DNA from: Taurinivorans muris
GTDB lineage: Bacteria; Desulfobacterota; Desulfovibrionia; Desulfovibrionales; Desulfovibrionaceae
Assembly: GCF_025232395.1 (NCBI RefSeq)
Contig: NZ_CP065938.1
Location: 682,001-746,000, forward strand
Direction of reading: 5' to 3'
DNA length: 64,000 nt
Part shown: positions 1 through 9,811 of the stretch, piece by piece
Layout of the letters: every line of letters begins with the position of its first letter
Numbering within the stretch: the stretch's first letter is position 1
Notes under the pieces: model-generated
Told to the model about the DNA's origin: nothing
What the model saw: only the letters and a program-made list of their open reading frames with translations
Databases searched by the model: none
Made by a program: the position numbers and the translations under genes

Positions 1-761
1 GAGATAAGGAAAGCCTGCTTGCTCCCGCACATCCACAGTCAAATGTGAAGAAAATCATCGCCGTTGTCAGCGGCAAGGGCGGTGTCGGAAAAAGTCTTGT
101 CACAACGCTTTTGGCAACACAGATGAATAAAGACGGCTTTAAAACAGCCATTTTGGACGCCGATATAACCGGTCCTTCCATTCCTACGGCTTTCGGCGTT
201 ACGGAAAGAATTTCCGGAAACGATATGGGCATGCTTCCCGCCGTAAGCAAAAAAGGCATTTCCATGATGAGCGTGAACCTTTTGCTTGAACGCGCAACGG
301 ATCCCATTATTTGGCGCGGCGTCATCATTGCGAACACGGTAAAGCAGTTTTGGTCCGATACCGCTTGGGGGGACGTGGACTATATGTTTGTGGACATGCC
401 TCCGGGAACGGGCGACGTGCCTCTTACGGTTTTCCAGTCTTTGCCTATTTCCGGAATTATCGTTGTCACTTCCCCGCAGGAGCTTGTGAGCATGATTGTT
501 GAAAAAGCCGTGAATATGGCGGATATGATGAATATACCGATTTTGGCGCTTGTGGAAAACATGAGCTATTTCGAATGCGGCGGCTGCGGAAAACGCCATA
601 AGATTTTCGGTGACAGCCATATTGAGGAAATTGCCAAAAAACACGGCATAAAACATATTTTCCAAATTCCTATCAATCCCGAAATTGCGAAAGCAGTGGA
701 CAGCGGCACTATCGAAGACTTTGAAAACGATTATTTCAAAGACGCAAAAACACTCTTATAA
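1..761 (+). CDS. Mrp/NBP35-family Fe-S cluster carrier ATPase (5' end outside window)
   Basis: P-loop ATPase of the Mrp/NBP35/ApbC family, which carries and inserts Fe-S clusters in the cytosol. Counting from a GTG at 45, a deviant Walker A motif GKGGVGKS lies at residues 10-17, a Walker B-like FVDMPPGTGD follows, and C178-x-x-C181 is the expected dimer-bridging cluster site. The frame stays open to the left edge and reads through residues typical of the linker before this domain, and no Shine-Dalgarno precedes the GTG. I infer the true start lies outside the window. The gene downstream starts 3 bases after its stop. Confidence 0.9.
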   Translation, partial: DKESLLAPAHPQSNVKKIIAVVSGKGGVGKSLVTTLLATQMNKDGFKTAILDADITGPSIPTAFGVTERISGNDMGMLPAVSKKGISMMSVNLLLERATDPIIWRGVIIANTVKQFWSDTAWGDVDYMFVDMPPGTGDVPLTVFQSLPISGIIVVTSPQELVSMIVEKAVNMADMMNIPILALVENMSYFECGGCGKRHKIFGDSHIEEIAKKHGIKHIFQIPINPEIAKAVDSGTIEDFENDYFKDAKTLL

Positions 762-763
762 GC

Positions 764-1021
764 ATGATATATGATGAAATATGGGCAGTTCCCGTTTACA
801 GAATCGAAGAATTTTTTCAAAGAGAAGACAACATGACCTCGAAAAATTCTGTTCACGGGACTGCGTATTTTTTTAAAAATTGCCAAATCACCCTTGAGAA
901 ACTGCCTGCAAACGAAATGTTAAAAATTCCCCGAACAAAAGTTGTCATGCAAGGTGATGACAAGGACACAAAAGAAATACACGAAAAATTCTTCCTGAAT
1001 TTTCTTTCGGCAGGCGGATAA
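764..1021 (+). CDS. Small conserved-looking hypothetical protein
   Basis: An 85-residue protein whose start almost abuts the Mrp stop, so the two are probably co-transcribed. It is soluble, with no signal peptide or membrane segment. The N-terminus (MIYDEIWAVPVYRIEEFF) is rich in aromatic and acidic residues, and I see no catalytic motif. I do not recognise the family. Tight coupling to an Fe-S carrier ATPase suggests, as inference only, an accessory role there. A convergent gene ends 4 bases beyond its stop. Confidence 0.55.
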   Translation: MIYDEIWAVPVYRIEEFFQREDNMTSKNSVHGTAYFFKNCQITLEKLPANEMLKIPRTKVVMQGDDKDTKEIHEKFFLNFLSAGG

Positions 1022-1024
1022 AAA

Positions 1025-1792
1025 TCAGCTCATAAAAAAATTATGCCAGCGCCTTTTCAAAGAACGCCACAAACCGGAAGGCTCGCGTTTTATGGGCATA
1101 TCCAGCTTTTTGCCCAGTTCTTTCGTAATCAGGCAATTAGAATAGGAATAGCGCGCATTTCGGTATTTTTCAGCCAGGTAATCGAAATTGTCATAAAAGC
1201 GCTGCCGCATGCTCCCATACGAATAATGCTGGCATTTAATACCCAGTATTTTTGATTTTATCCCATATGTTTCAAAAGCGTTTATGCAAAAGTCTTCAAC
1301 ATATAAATCAAACTGCAGCCGCTCGTCAAAACGCAAATGATATTTTCGCACCAAACTGGAATGAACTGCCAAGCACTGGCAATCAAACGTATCGACTTGC
1401 GTGAACAAAGGACATGAACACCCGTAAAAACGGATATTTTTTCCGTTTTTGTCAGAATTTTTCACATATCCCAAACTTCTTAACAGATACCTATTTCGAG
1501 CGGGCACAAAAACCGTGCCTATCGGACCATAAAGGCTGTCTTTGTCCGCGCACTCCAGTTTATCCGCAATAGGGGACAAAAGTTCCCAATCTTCATGACA
1601 AAAAACAAACCATGCCTCTTGGGAATAATCATAATCATCAAGAAAAGAATTATAACGTACTGAAATATATTGGTTGTCAACCCTATTGTCAAAATCTGCA
1701 AATTTTGCGGAAGCAAAAAATGTATTATTTGCCACCAAGTCAGAATACAAAGGATAATCGCGCACAACGCTTACAACAATAAGATCATCCAT
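1025..1792 (-). CDS. Glycosyltransferase-like protein (StrF-like, GT-A type)
   Basis: A protein of about 255 residues resembling the glycosyltransferase family 2 branch that includes StrF-type proteins. It begins IVVSVVRDYPLYSDLV, followed by VDNQYISVRYNSFLDDYDYS and FVFCHEDWELLS, which match the nucleotide-sugar half of that fold with an acidic H-x-D-like motif. The frame is open further upstream but would overlap gmhA. I chose the ATG at 1792, 6 bases after the gmhA stop. Next to gmhA it could act in LPS-core or capsule sugar assembly. Substrate unknown. Confidence 0.65.
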   Translation of the reverse strand: MDDLIVVSVVRDYPLYSDLVANNTFFASAKFADFDNRVDNQYISVRYNSFLDDYDYSQEAWFVFCHEDWELLSPIADKLECADKDSLYGPIGTVFVPARNRYLLRSLGYVKNSDKNGKNIRFYGCSCPLFTQVDTFDCQCLAVHSSLVRKYHLRFDERLQFDLYVEDFCINAFETYGIKSKILGIKCQHYSYGSMRQRFYDNFDYLAEKYRNARYSYSNCLITKELGKKLDMPIKREPSGLWRSLKRRWHNFFMS

Positions 1793-1797
1793 AACAA

Positions 1798-2361
1798 TCA
1801 ATCGGCAAAAAAATGGTTTTCCACAATTTCGCAAAGAATATGCCCGCAAGCAATGTGCATTTCTTGAACAGAATTGGTGACGGTCGAGGGAACATTCAAA
1901 CAAATATCAGCCAATTCTTTCATTTTTCCGCCATGCTCCCCGGTAAAAGCGACTGTCTTTATCCCCATTTCCTTGGCTTTTAAAAAAGCGTTGATGATAT
2001 TTTGCGAATTGCCGGATGTGGAAATCCCCACAAGACAATCCCCTTTTTTTCCCACGCCCTCAAGCTGGCGCGCAAAAACATGCTCATACCCAAAATCATT
2101 GGCGATAGCCGTTATTGCCGAAGTATCCACAGTAAGACTTAAAGCGGCTAACGCGGAACGGTTTTTCTTGTACCTGCCCACAAGCTCGGCGGATAAATGC
2201 TGCGAATCGGCGGCAGACCCGCCGTTGCCGCAAAAAATGACCGTATTGCCCTGCTCTAAGGAAGCAATCCATGTTTTGGCGATATCGTCAAGAAGTGTGC
2301 TTTGTTTTTTCAGCTTTATGAAATTTTCTATGATGGTATCAAATAACAGTTCTGTTTTCAT
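1798..2361 (-). CDS. gmhA: Phosphoheptose isomerase (D-sedoheptulose-7-phosphate isomerase)
   Basis: Converts sedoheptulose-7-phosphate to D-glycero-D-manno-heptose-7-phosphate, the first step of ADP-heptose synthesis for the LPS inner core. At 187 residues it matches the family length. The SIS-domain signature FCGNGGSAADSQHLSAELVG and the later VGISTSGNSQNIINA phosphate-binding turn are both present, as is the C-terminal EMHIACGHILCEIVE. It is followed after 5 bases by a glycosyltransferase, consistent with an envelope-sugar pair. A terminator-like hairpin separates it from nifS upstream. Confidence 0.93.
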   Translation of the reverse strand: MKTELLFDTIIENFIKLKKQSTLLDDIAKTWIASLEQGNTVIFCGNGGSAADSQHLSAELVGRYKKNRSALAALSLTVDTSAITAIANDFGYEHVFARQLEGVGKKGDCLVGISTSGNSQNIINAFLKAKEMGIKTVAFTGEHGGKMKELADICLNVPSTVTNSVQEMHIACGHILCEIVENHFFAD

Positions 2362-2374
2362 ATGATAAATAATA

Positions 2375-2405
2375 GAAAAGCCTTCACGATTTGTAAAGGC
2401 TTTTC
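2375..2405 (-). terminator. Rho-independent terminator of nifU-nifS
   Basis: GAAAAGCCTT and AAGGCTTTTC form a perfect 10-bp stem around an 11-base loop. On the minus strand it lies about 20 bases after the nifS stop and runs into a T-rich tail. It separates nifUS from gmhA. Confidence 0.75.
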
Positions 2406-2426
2406 AAAAAATTATTTTTAAAAATT

Positions 2427-3593
2427 CTAGAAGCTCTTACCCCTGAAAGGTGAAATGGCTCTTAAATTTTCAATGATTTTAGGTGTCACTTCAATCACTT
2501 TTTTCACTTCTTCCTCCGTTGAATAGCGGGAAAGGCTGAAACGGACGGAACCGTGGGCATAGGTAAACGGAACCCCCATGGCACGAAGCACGTGGCTTGG
2601 CTCCAAACTGCCGGAAGTGCAGGCGGATCCGGAACTTGCGCAAATACCGAATTGGTCGAGCATAAGCAAAATTGCTTCACCTTCGACAGCTTCAAACGCG
2701 ATGCTTGTCGTATTGGGCAAACGGTGCTCCCTGTCGCCATTGACAATGGAATTGGGAATTTGAGAAACAATGCCTTGCTCAAGCATATCACGAAGCCTTG
2801 CAACTTCTGTTCTTTCCTGCGCTATATTTTTTCCTGCAAGCTCGCAGGCTTTTCCCAAGCCGATAATGTAAGGAGAATTTTCCGTACCAGCGCGGCGCCC
2901 CCGTTCTTGGTGCCCGCCACGCAAAAATGGGCGGAAGCGTGTTCCGCGGCGAATATACAAAACCCCTATTCCCTTTGGCGCATGAAGTTTATGCCCGGAT
3001 AACGCCAAGAAATCGATAGGCAATTTTTTCAAATCAATAATTTCCTTGCCAACTGCCTGCACAGCGTCCACATGCAAAAGCACGCCTCTTGATTTAACTA
3101 TTTCGGCAATTTCGGCAATGGGAAAAACCGTGCCGGTTTCATTGTTGGCGAACATAATGGAAACCAAAGCGGTATCGGGACGGATTGCGGCTTCAAGTTC
3201 AGCCAAATCAAGCTGTCCTTTGCTGTCGACAGAAAGATAGGTTACATCATAGCCTTTCTTTTCAAGATAATCGCCCATGGCAAGCATGGCGGCATGCTCC
3301 ACGCGGGTGGTGATGAAATGCTTTTTCTCAGGCTGTGTTTCAATGGCGGAAATAACAGCGGTATTGTCACTTTCCGTGCCGCAGGAAGTGAATAAAATTT
3401 CATCGGGCATCGCACCCAGCAATTCCGCAATTTGTTCTCTCGCAACAGCGATATGTTTGCCAACCTGTCCGCCGAAGCTATGCATGCTGGACGCATTGCC
3501 ATACATATCTTTGAAAAAAGGAAGCATCGCTTCTAAAACTTCAGGGGCGACCTGCGTCGTTGCATTATTGTCAAAATAAATGATATTGGACAT
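2427..3593 (-). CDS. nifS: Cysteine desulfurase NifS/IscS type
   Basis: PLP-dependent cysteine desulfurase that supplies sulfane sulfur to the NifU scaffold. It has 388 residues. The N-terminus YFDNNATTQ is diagnostic, K202 in SGHKLHAPKG is the Schiff-base lysine, and C325 in SSGSACTSGS is the persulfide cysteine on the mobile loop. A GAGG Shine-Dalgarno sits 6 bases before the ATG. It lies 14 bases after nifU, so the pair forms one operon. With no nif structural genes nearby, it probably serves general Fe-S assembly, as in other sulfate-reducer relatives. Confidence 0.95.
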   Translation of the reverse strand: MSNIIYFDNNATTQVAPEVLEAMLPFFKDMYGNASSMHSFGGQVGKHIAVAREQIAELLGAMPDEILFTSCGTESDNTAVISAIETQPEKKHFITTRVEHAAMLAMGDYLEKKGYDVTYLSVDSKGQLDLAELEAAIRPDTALVSIMFANNETGTVFPIAEIAEIVKSRGVLLHVDAVQAVGKEIIDLKKLPIDFLALSGHKLHAPKGIGVLYIRRGTRFRPFLRGGHQERGRRAGTENSPYIIGLGKACELAGKNIAQERTEVARLRDMLEQGIVSQIPNSIVNGDREHRLPNTTSIAFEAVEGEAILLMLDQFGICASSGSACTSGSLEPSHVLRAMGVPFTYAHGSVRFSLSRYSTEEEVKKVIEVTPKIIENLRAISPFRGKSF

Positions 3594-3607
3594 ATTAAGC
3601 CTCGGTG

Positions 3608-4450
3608 TTATGCTTGCACAACGGTAATATTTCCGTCAACATGTTCTTTCAATGTTGATTCCACGACATCTTTCAACGTAACGGCGCTTGCGCGGCAGGA
3701 AGAACAAGCACCGCGCAAAGAAACAAAAACCTTATTGTCCACGACATCGACAAGTTCAATGTCTCCGCCGTCCTGTGTCAATCTCGGACGTATATCCTCT
3801 TCAATCACCTGAATGATTTTTTGCATTTTTTGAATATTGCTCAAAGGCTTTTTCGTCACAGGTTTAAGTTCGTGCAAAGCAAGCCCGGCATTCTTTTCTA
3901 CTTCCAAAATTTGGGCTATGGCGTCCAGACACGTTCCGCACGCACCGCCTGCTTTTGTAAAATTCGTCACTTCTTCAACCGTTTGCAAATTATTTTCACG
4001 GATAGCTTTGATAATTTGATTATCCGTAATGCCGAAACATTTGCAAACCAATTTTCCTTCTTCCTCATGTTTCAACGGAGGCAAGCCCTTATAATTGCGA
4101 ATTGCCGCCTCAAGAGCTTCTTCACCCATCACGGAACAGTGCATTTTTTCTTTTGGCAGACCGCCTAAATAATTCGCAATGTCTTTATTGGTGATTTTGC
4201 TTGCTTCTTCAACGGTTTTACCTTTGATGATCTCCGTTAAGGCGGAACTTGAAGCAATGGCGCTTGCGCAGCCGAAAGTTTGGAAGCTTGCATCTTCGAT
4301 AACGCCCTTGTCATTGATTTTCAAAAACAATTTCAAAGCATCACCGCAGGCAAGACTGCCGACTTCGCCGATGGCATTCGCATCGGGCATTTCACCGGCA
4401 TTTCTCGGATTGAGAAAATGATCGCGCACTATATCCGTATATTCCCACAT
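3608..4450 (-). CDS. nifU: Modular Fe-S scaffold NifU (IscU + Bfd-like + Nfu domains)
   Basis: A 280-residue three-domain NifU. The N-terminal IscU-like scaffold carries GSLACGD, FGCASAIASSSALTE and the third cysteine in KMHCSVMGEEA. A central Bfd-like [2Fe-2S] domain has CKCFG with AGGACGTCLDAI. The C-terminal Nfu domain has the CSSC pair in LRGACSSCRASAVTLK. It assembles clusters from NifS-derived sulfur. An AAGGAG Shine-Dalgarno precedes the ATG. All key cysteines are present, so it should be functional. Confidence 0.95.
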   Translation of the reverse strand: MWEYTDIVRDHFLNPRNAGEMPDANAIGEVGSLACGDALKLFLKINDKGVIEDASFQTFGCASAIASSSALTEIIKGKTVEEASKITNKDIANYLGGLPKEKMHCSVMGEEALEAAIRNYKGLPPLKHEEEGKLVCKCFGITDNQIIKAIRENNLQTVEEVTNFTKAGGACGTCLDAIAQILEVEKNAGLALHELKPVTKKPLSNIQKMQKIIQVIEEDIRPRLTQDGGDIELVDVVDNKVFVSLRGACSSCRASAVTLKDVVESTLKEHVDGNITVVQA

Positions 4451-4490
4451 AAGAATCTCCTTATTTTGATAAAAAAATATTAAGAACGAA

Positions 4491-4518
4491 TTTTATTTTG
4501 TAAAGAAGCAAAATAAAA
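4491..4518 (-). terminator. AT-rich inverted repeat between dnaB and nifU
   Basis: TTTTATTTTG and CAAAATAAAA form a 10-bp inverted repeat with an 8-base loop, just past the dnaB stop on the minus strand. It may end dnaB transcripts. The stem is AT-only apart from one pair, so termination strength is doubtful. Confidence 0.4.
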
Positions 4519-4527
4519 ATTTTTTAA

Positions 4528-6012
4528 CTACGTTGCCGTTGTTTCCGTCCCTCTTCCTTCTGCTTCCTCAATGTTATAAGAACGGTATTCCAAGTCGCCG
4601 AATGCCGTGTACTGCGGAATGAACAAAAGCTCTATGGAACCGGTCGGACCGTTACGGTGCTTGCCGATAATGATTTCCGCTTTGCCGTTTCGGTCGGTTT
4701 CGCCCTTTTTGGAAGCATAGTAATCATCGCGGTGTATGAACATAATCAAATCGGCGTCTTGCTCAATAGCTCCGGATTCACGCAAATCGGAAAGCATGGG
4801 GCGTTTGTCGGAACGCTCTTCTGTTTTACGGTTGAGCTGCGAAAGGGCAAGCACTGGAATATTGAGTTCTTTTGCCAATGCTTTCAAATTTCTTGAAATA
4901 TCGGAAATTTCCAGTTCGCGGGAGTCGTTTCTGGCGGAATGCATAAGCTGCAGATAGTCAATAACGACAAAGTCCAAACCGTGCTGGGCATGAATACGCC
5001 GGCAGCGCGCCCGAAGTTCCAAAGGGGTCAGCATGGAAGAATCGTCGATAAAAATCTTGCTTGCCGTAAGCACAGAAGCCGCATCAGTGATTTTATTCCA
5101 ATCTTCCGGCTCCATTGTTCCCTTACGGACCTTGCCGAGTTCCACATGCCCCCATGAACAAAGCAAACGCTCCATAAGCGATTCCTTGCTCATTTCCAAG
5201 GAAAAAATCGCCACCGTGGCATTATTTTTTATGGCTGCCCTTGCCGCTAAATTGAGGGCGAATGCCGTTTTTCCCATGGAAGGACGGGCTGCCAAAATAA
5301 TCAGGTCAGAAGGCTGAAAACCGCCTGTCATTTTATCAAGTTCGATATAATCAGTGGCAAGCCCGGTTGTCCGCCCCTTATTCTTGAAACGTGTTGTGAT
5401 GGTTTCAAAAACTTTATTGACTATTTCCTCGCTTCCCAAATACGTTTTAGTGTCATTTTTTTCTGAAATGCTGAAAATCGTCTTTTCAGCCTCGTCAAGC
5501 AGCATGGAAACATCATTGGTGCCGTCGTAACAAGAACTGATGATATGGGCTGAAGACTGAATAAGGGAACGGAGCAAGGATTTTTCACGCACAATTTTCG
5601 CATAATAGGGCGCGTTCGCTCCGCTGACAACAGACTCCGCAAGCATGGCGAGCCGTTCCGCCCCGCCTGATTCCTCTAGCAATTTGTTATTTTGCAGCCA
5701 ATCCAAAACCGTCACCACGTCAGGATTGATATTTTTTGAATAAAGACTTGTGATTGCTTGAAAAATATACTTATTTGCCGGAAAATAAAAATCTTCCGCA
5801 CTAACTGTGTCCATAATATCGTTCAATAACTCGGGACGCAAAAAAGCGCCGCTCAGAACCGCTGATTCCGCGTCAGCATTGTGGGGCGGAACACGTTTAA
5901 ACAAATCTTCTTCTGTTTTGGACAAATCCGCTCCGGTATTGTTTTTCCGTTTGTATGAGCGTTTTTTCGGCTCATTCACAGGATTGTTCATATAGTCGCT
6001 TAAATCAGACAT
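4528..6012 (-). CDS. dnaB: Replicative DNA helicase DnaB
   Basis: Hexameric replicative helicase of 494 residues. An N-terminal helicase-loader domain (VPPHNADAESAVLSGAFL) is followed by a RecA-like motor with Walker A AARPSMGKTAFALN, Walker B DFVVIDYLQLM, the LSQLNRKTEERSDKRPMLSDLRESGAIEQDAD segment and the C-terminal KHRNGPTG motif. A longer frame exists upstream, but GAGG lies 6 bases before the ATG at 6012 (MSDLSDYMNNP), which I take as the start. No intein is present. It stands alone between nifU and the PagL-like gene. Confidence 0.95.
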   Translation of the reverse strand: MSDLSDYMNNPVNEPKKRSYKRKNNTGADLSKTEEDLFKRVPPHNADAESAVLSGAFLRPELLNDIMDTVSAEDFYFPANKYIFQAITSLYSKNINPDVVTVLDWLQNNKLLEESGGAERLAMLAESVVSGANAPYYAKIVREKSLLRSLIQSSAHIISSCYDGTNDVSMLLDEAEKTIFSISEKNDTKTYLGSEEIVNKVFETITTRFKNKGRTTGLATDYIELDKMTGGFQPSDLIILAARPSMGKTAFALNLAARAAIKNNATVAIFSLEMSKESLMERLLCSWGHVELGKVRKGTMEPEDWNKITDAASVLTASKIFIDDSSMLTPLELRARCRRIHAQHGLDFVVIDYLQLMHSARNDSRELEISDISRNLKALAKELNIPVLALSQLNRKTEERSDKRPMLSDLRESGAIEQDADLIMFIHRDDYYASKKGETDRNGKAEIIIGKHRNGPTGSIELLFIPQYTAFGDLEYRSYNIEEAEGRGTETTAT

Positions 6013-6170
6013 TCTTAGCCTCATTACTGAAATGATGTATACTGTACCTAAATTTCCTCCATTCAGCAATAATAATATTATCAAACGATATTATATGGTT
6101 AGTTATCATATGAAGATAATTTCAGATAACAAAACTGGCAGCATGCAGTTGTCATAAAAAAGACAGCAGG

Positions 6171-6704
6171 TTAAAACCGAAACCCGTAAGAAACACAATA
6201 GGTATTGATTCCGGAATTATGGTCGCTTATGCCCGCATTGGAAAAATGGGCAAAATCAAATTGAACACTATGCCTGAAATTTTCCCCAAATTGAATGCCC
6301 GCTCCGGCTTTTGAACGAAATTGGAAACTCATTCCAAAATTTTTATCATCAAACCGAGTATCAGAAAGAAGGCTGCCGCCAAATGTTGCAGAAAGATACG
6401 GGCGCCACATGCCCTTGCGTTTAAAAACAGCAGCTCCGCCCCCGGCAAGCGTTCCCCCAAAATCGTCAGCATCAGAACTGTGCCGCCAATAATGCAGTGA
6501 AACTTCCGCCAACGGATAAAGAAAAAACATATCATTTTCATAAATACAATCAAATGCCTTACGCAACGTCATATCAATAACTGCCGATTTGCAATCCCCT
6601 GTACCAACACTTGCGAAAAGCCACCATTCGCCGGAAAAAGCTTGGCTTGGTATAAAACAACACAAACTCAACACTAAAAAAATTTTTTTTAGAAAAAACA
6701 CCAT
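6171..6704 (-). CDS. PagL-like lipid A 3-O-deacylase / outer-membrane beta-barrel
   Basis: A small outer-membrane barrel of 177 residues resembling PagL, which removes the 3-O acyl chain of lipid A. An N-terminal signal peptide (MVFFLKKIFLVLSLCCFIPSQAFS) is followed by alternating strands and the family signature HFSNAGISDHNSGIN, with H and S at the catalytic positions, and a C-terminal aromatic FRF. The acidic member of the triad, about 12 residues after the serine, reads N here, so activity is uncertain. AGAGAGG precedes the ATG at 6704. The signal-peptide codons contain A7/T8 runs that could slip. See the promoter entry for a TA tract. Confidence 0.72.
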   Translation of the reverse strand: MVFFLKKIFLVLSLCCFIPSQAFSGEWWLFASVGTGDCKSAVIDMTLRKAFDCIYENDMFFLYPLAEVSLHYWRHSSDADDFGGTLAGGGAAVFKRKGMWRPYLSATFGGSLLSDTRFDDKNFGMSFQFRSKAGAGIQFGENFRHSVQFDFAHFSNAGISDHNSGINTYCVSYGFRF

Positions 6705-6786
6705 GTCAATTATACCTCTCTTTAAATATACATACAAATTTTAATACATTGATATAAAGAACCGGTAAATTTTGTTATCATTTTCT

Positions 6787-6815
6787 TTCGTTAATATATA
6801 TATATATATTGTCAA
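6787..6815 (-). promoter_or_regulatory. Promoter with (TA)n spacer upstream of the PagL-like gene
   Basis: On the minus strand a consensus TTGACA (6815-6810) is followed immediately by an AT dinucleotide tract that runs into TATTAA (6796-6791). The spacer is then 13 bases, shorter than the usual 16-18. Two more TA units would give 17. The 5' leader to the ATG would be about 85 bases. This matches the design of phase-variable promoters such as Haemophilus hif. The assignment is inference from layout. Confidence 0.6.
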
Positions 6816-7205
6816 CAAATAAAATTCCCTCCAGAGTAACGTTTAAAAAACAGTATGAACTGAAATACGTCAGCATTTGATAAAGAAACACCCCAATGAC
6901 AAAATATTGTACGGCATTAAACCGCAAACCGATTTTGCATGAGATGTATCATTAAGGTATACGCATCTTACTATAATCGATATAAAAATAAAGGGATTTT
7001 TAACCTCATAAAATGACTATCAGAAAAATTGCGACACTGATAGGTCATTTCCGAAAAAATCATGAAAAAATGATTATTGTCACGCAATTACAATCAATTC
7101 CATACTAAAAAACATGCCAGCTTTAAAAACAGTTATTATTGAGTTTATGCAGAAAAAATGAACGTAAACAAATGAGTTTTATTACGGCTTAAAGGCGAAA
7201 AACAT
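6816..7205. other. Gene-free AT-rich spacer before the IS200 relic
   Basis: About 390 bases with no convincing coding frame on either strand. It contains one strong palindrome (separate entry) and AT-rich filler. I see no tRNA or riboswitch. Confidence 0.5.
7011..7050. repeat. Imperfect palindrome
   Basis: AAATGACTATCAG and CTGATAGGTCATTT pair over 13 bp with one bulged base around a 13-base loop. No T-run follows on either strand, so it is a poor terminator. It could be an operator, a small-RNA stem or the end of a lost mobile element. Confidence 0.45.
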
Positions 7206-7292
7206 AATACTGGCTTGAGCCTCAAGGCGCTTTGAATGTGTTAGCCAATCGCATTTCATTCACAAGCTGCTTAAAGCAGTTTACCTATTGCC

Positions 7293-7757
7293 TTAGTTAT
7301 TCTTACAGCCCGTAAACAGGTCATAATATTCTTTGAGCGAATATTGGTCAGTCATTCTGTCCTCATTTAACTTATTTTGAATATACGCTTTTATTCTTTC
7401 TGTATTTTTACCTACTGTATCCACATATTAGCCCCTGCACCCCAAATGTCTGTTGCCATATTTATATTTTAGATTTGCATGTCTATCAAATATCATAAGA
7501 GAGCTTTTTCCTTTCACATAGCCCACGAATGATGATACGCTTACATTTGACGGAATAGCTACTAACATATGTACATGATCTGCACACATCTCCCCTTCTA
7601 TTATTGTTACTTTTTTCTGCTCACAAAGTTGCCTGAGAATTTTTCCTATATCATTTTTTATTTTCACATAAATTGCTTTACGGCGAAATTTTGGTGCAAA
7701 CACGATATGATATTTGCAATTCCAACGTGTATGGGATAAGCTCTGGTTCTCATTCAT
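7293..7757 (-). pseudogene. tnpA: IS200 transposase TnpA, nonsense mutation at the catalytic tyrosine
   Basis: Y1-transposase of the IS200/IS605 family, which moves single-stranded DNA through a 5'-phosphotyrosine. Translation from the ATG at 7757 gives the HUH motif (DHVHML) and runs to HLGCRG, then TAA at 7430-7428. The intact copy has TAT there, the first Y of GYYLDTVG, which aligns with the nucleophilic tyrosine of IS200. Beyond the stop the same frame continues to a normal C-terminus at 7293. The F-W of the intact copy is also L-G here. The gene is dead unless the stop is suppressed. Confidence 0.85.
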
Positions 7758-7762
7758 AAAAA

Positions 7763-7821
7763 ACTTTCCTTCTTTGGTTTCGATTGACGAACACATCAAA
7801 TGTATACCCAAAAAGGAAAGT
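7763..7821 (-). promoter_or_regulatory. tnpA leader stem-loop sequestering the Shine-Dalgarno (copy 1)
   Basis: ACTTTCCTTCTTTGGT (7763-7778) pairs with ACCCAAAAAGGAAAGT (7806-7821) at 14 of 16 positions. The arm holds the AAGGAAAG ribosome-binding site of tnpA. IS200 is known to repress its transposase with such a leader hairpin. Confidence 0.65.
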
Positions 7822-7884
7822 CTTGTATCTAAAAATTTTTTATTCCACCAGGTTAGCTGGTGGTTTTTTTGAGCTAAAGCGTAC

Positions 7885-7911
7885 AAAAAAGCCACCCGAT
7901 TGGGTGGCTTT
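7885..7911 (-). terminator. Terminator of the atp operon
   Basis: On the minus strand AAAGCCACCC-AATC-GGGTGGCTTT forms a 10-bp stem ending in a T-run directly after the atpC stop. This is a strong intrinsic terminator. Confidence 0.9.
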
Positions 7912-7914
7912 CAT

Positions 7915-8322
7915 TTATTTATTATTTGCAATTTTTAGTCGCATGATGGCACGTTTCATTGCATTTTCTGCTCTGACAATATCTATGCCGTCTTGGTGCT
8001 TTGCATTTTGTAAACGTTCTTCTGCTCGAGCTTTTGCTTTTTCTGCTCGTTCCACATCGATATTTTCTGCCAATTCGGCAGCTTGTGCTAAAATAGTTAT
8101 TTTATTATCAGCTACTTCGGCAAAACCGCCGGCAATAAAAGCCATATAATCTTTATTGCCAATCCTGTATACCAAAGTGCCAATACTAAGAGCAGTAAGC
8201 AGAGGAATGTGACCAGCAAGAACACCAAACTCGCCGTCTACTCCGGGTGCCCCGACATACTCAACATCGGAACTGAGTACCACTTGATCCGGGGTTACAA
8301 TTTCAAGACGAAGTGCAGCCAT
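7915..8322 (-). CDS. atpC: ATP synthase F1 epsilon subunit
   Basis: 135-residue epsilon subunit of the F1 stalk, which couples rotation to the c-ring and can inhibit ATP hydrolysis. The beta-sandwich has [40 protein letters not shown]. The helical C-terminus has [15 protein letters not shown], the usual two-helix hairpin. It is the last gene of the cluster, 57 bases after atpD, and is followed by the terminator. Confidence 0.95.
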   Translation of the reverse strand: MAALRLEIVTPDQVVLSSDVEYVGAPGVDGEFGVLAGHIPLLTALSIGTLVYRIGNKDYMAFIAGGFAEVADNKITILAQAAELAENIDVERAEKAKARAEERLQNAKHQDGIDIVRAENAMKRAIMRLKIANNK

Positions 8323-8379
8323 TATTGCTATCTCCTATGCTTATGTTTCCCGCCCCGCATTTCGCAGGGCAGGAAAAAA

Positions 8380-9798
<1,419 letters not shown>

Positions 9799-9811
9799 TC
9801 AAAGCTCCTAC

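Larger units (their letters stand above)
7206..7864 (-). mobile_element. IS200-family element, copy 1 (inactivated)
   Basis: Extent set by similarity to the copy at 47.6-48.3 kb. Shared parts are the segment starting near TACTGGCTTG, the whole tnpA region, and a terminal hairpin CCACCAG-GTTAG-CTGGTGG (7845-7863). It lies just downstream of the atp terminator, a neutral site. The transposase is interrupted by a stop. Exact ends are uncertain because IS200 elements have no terminal inverted repeats or target duplication. Confidence 0.75.
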
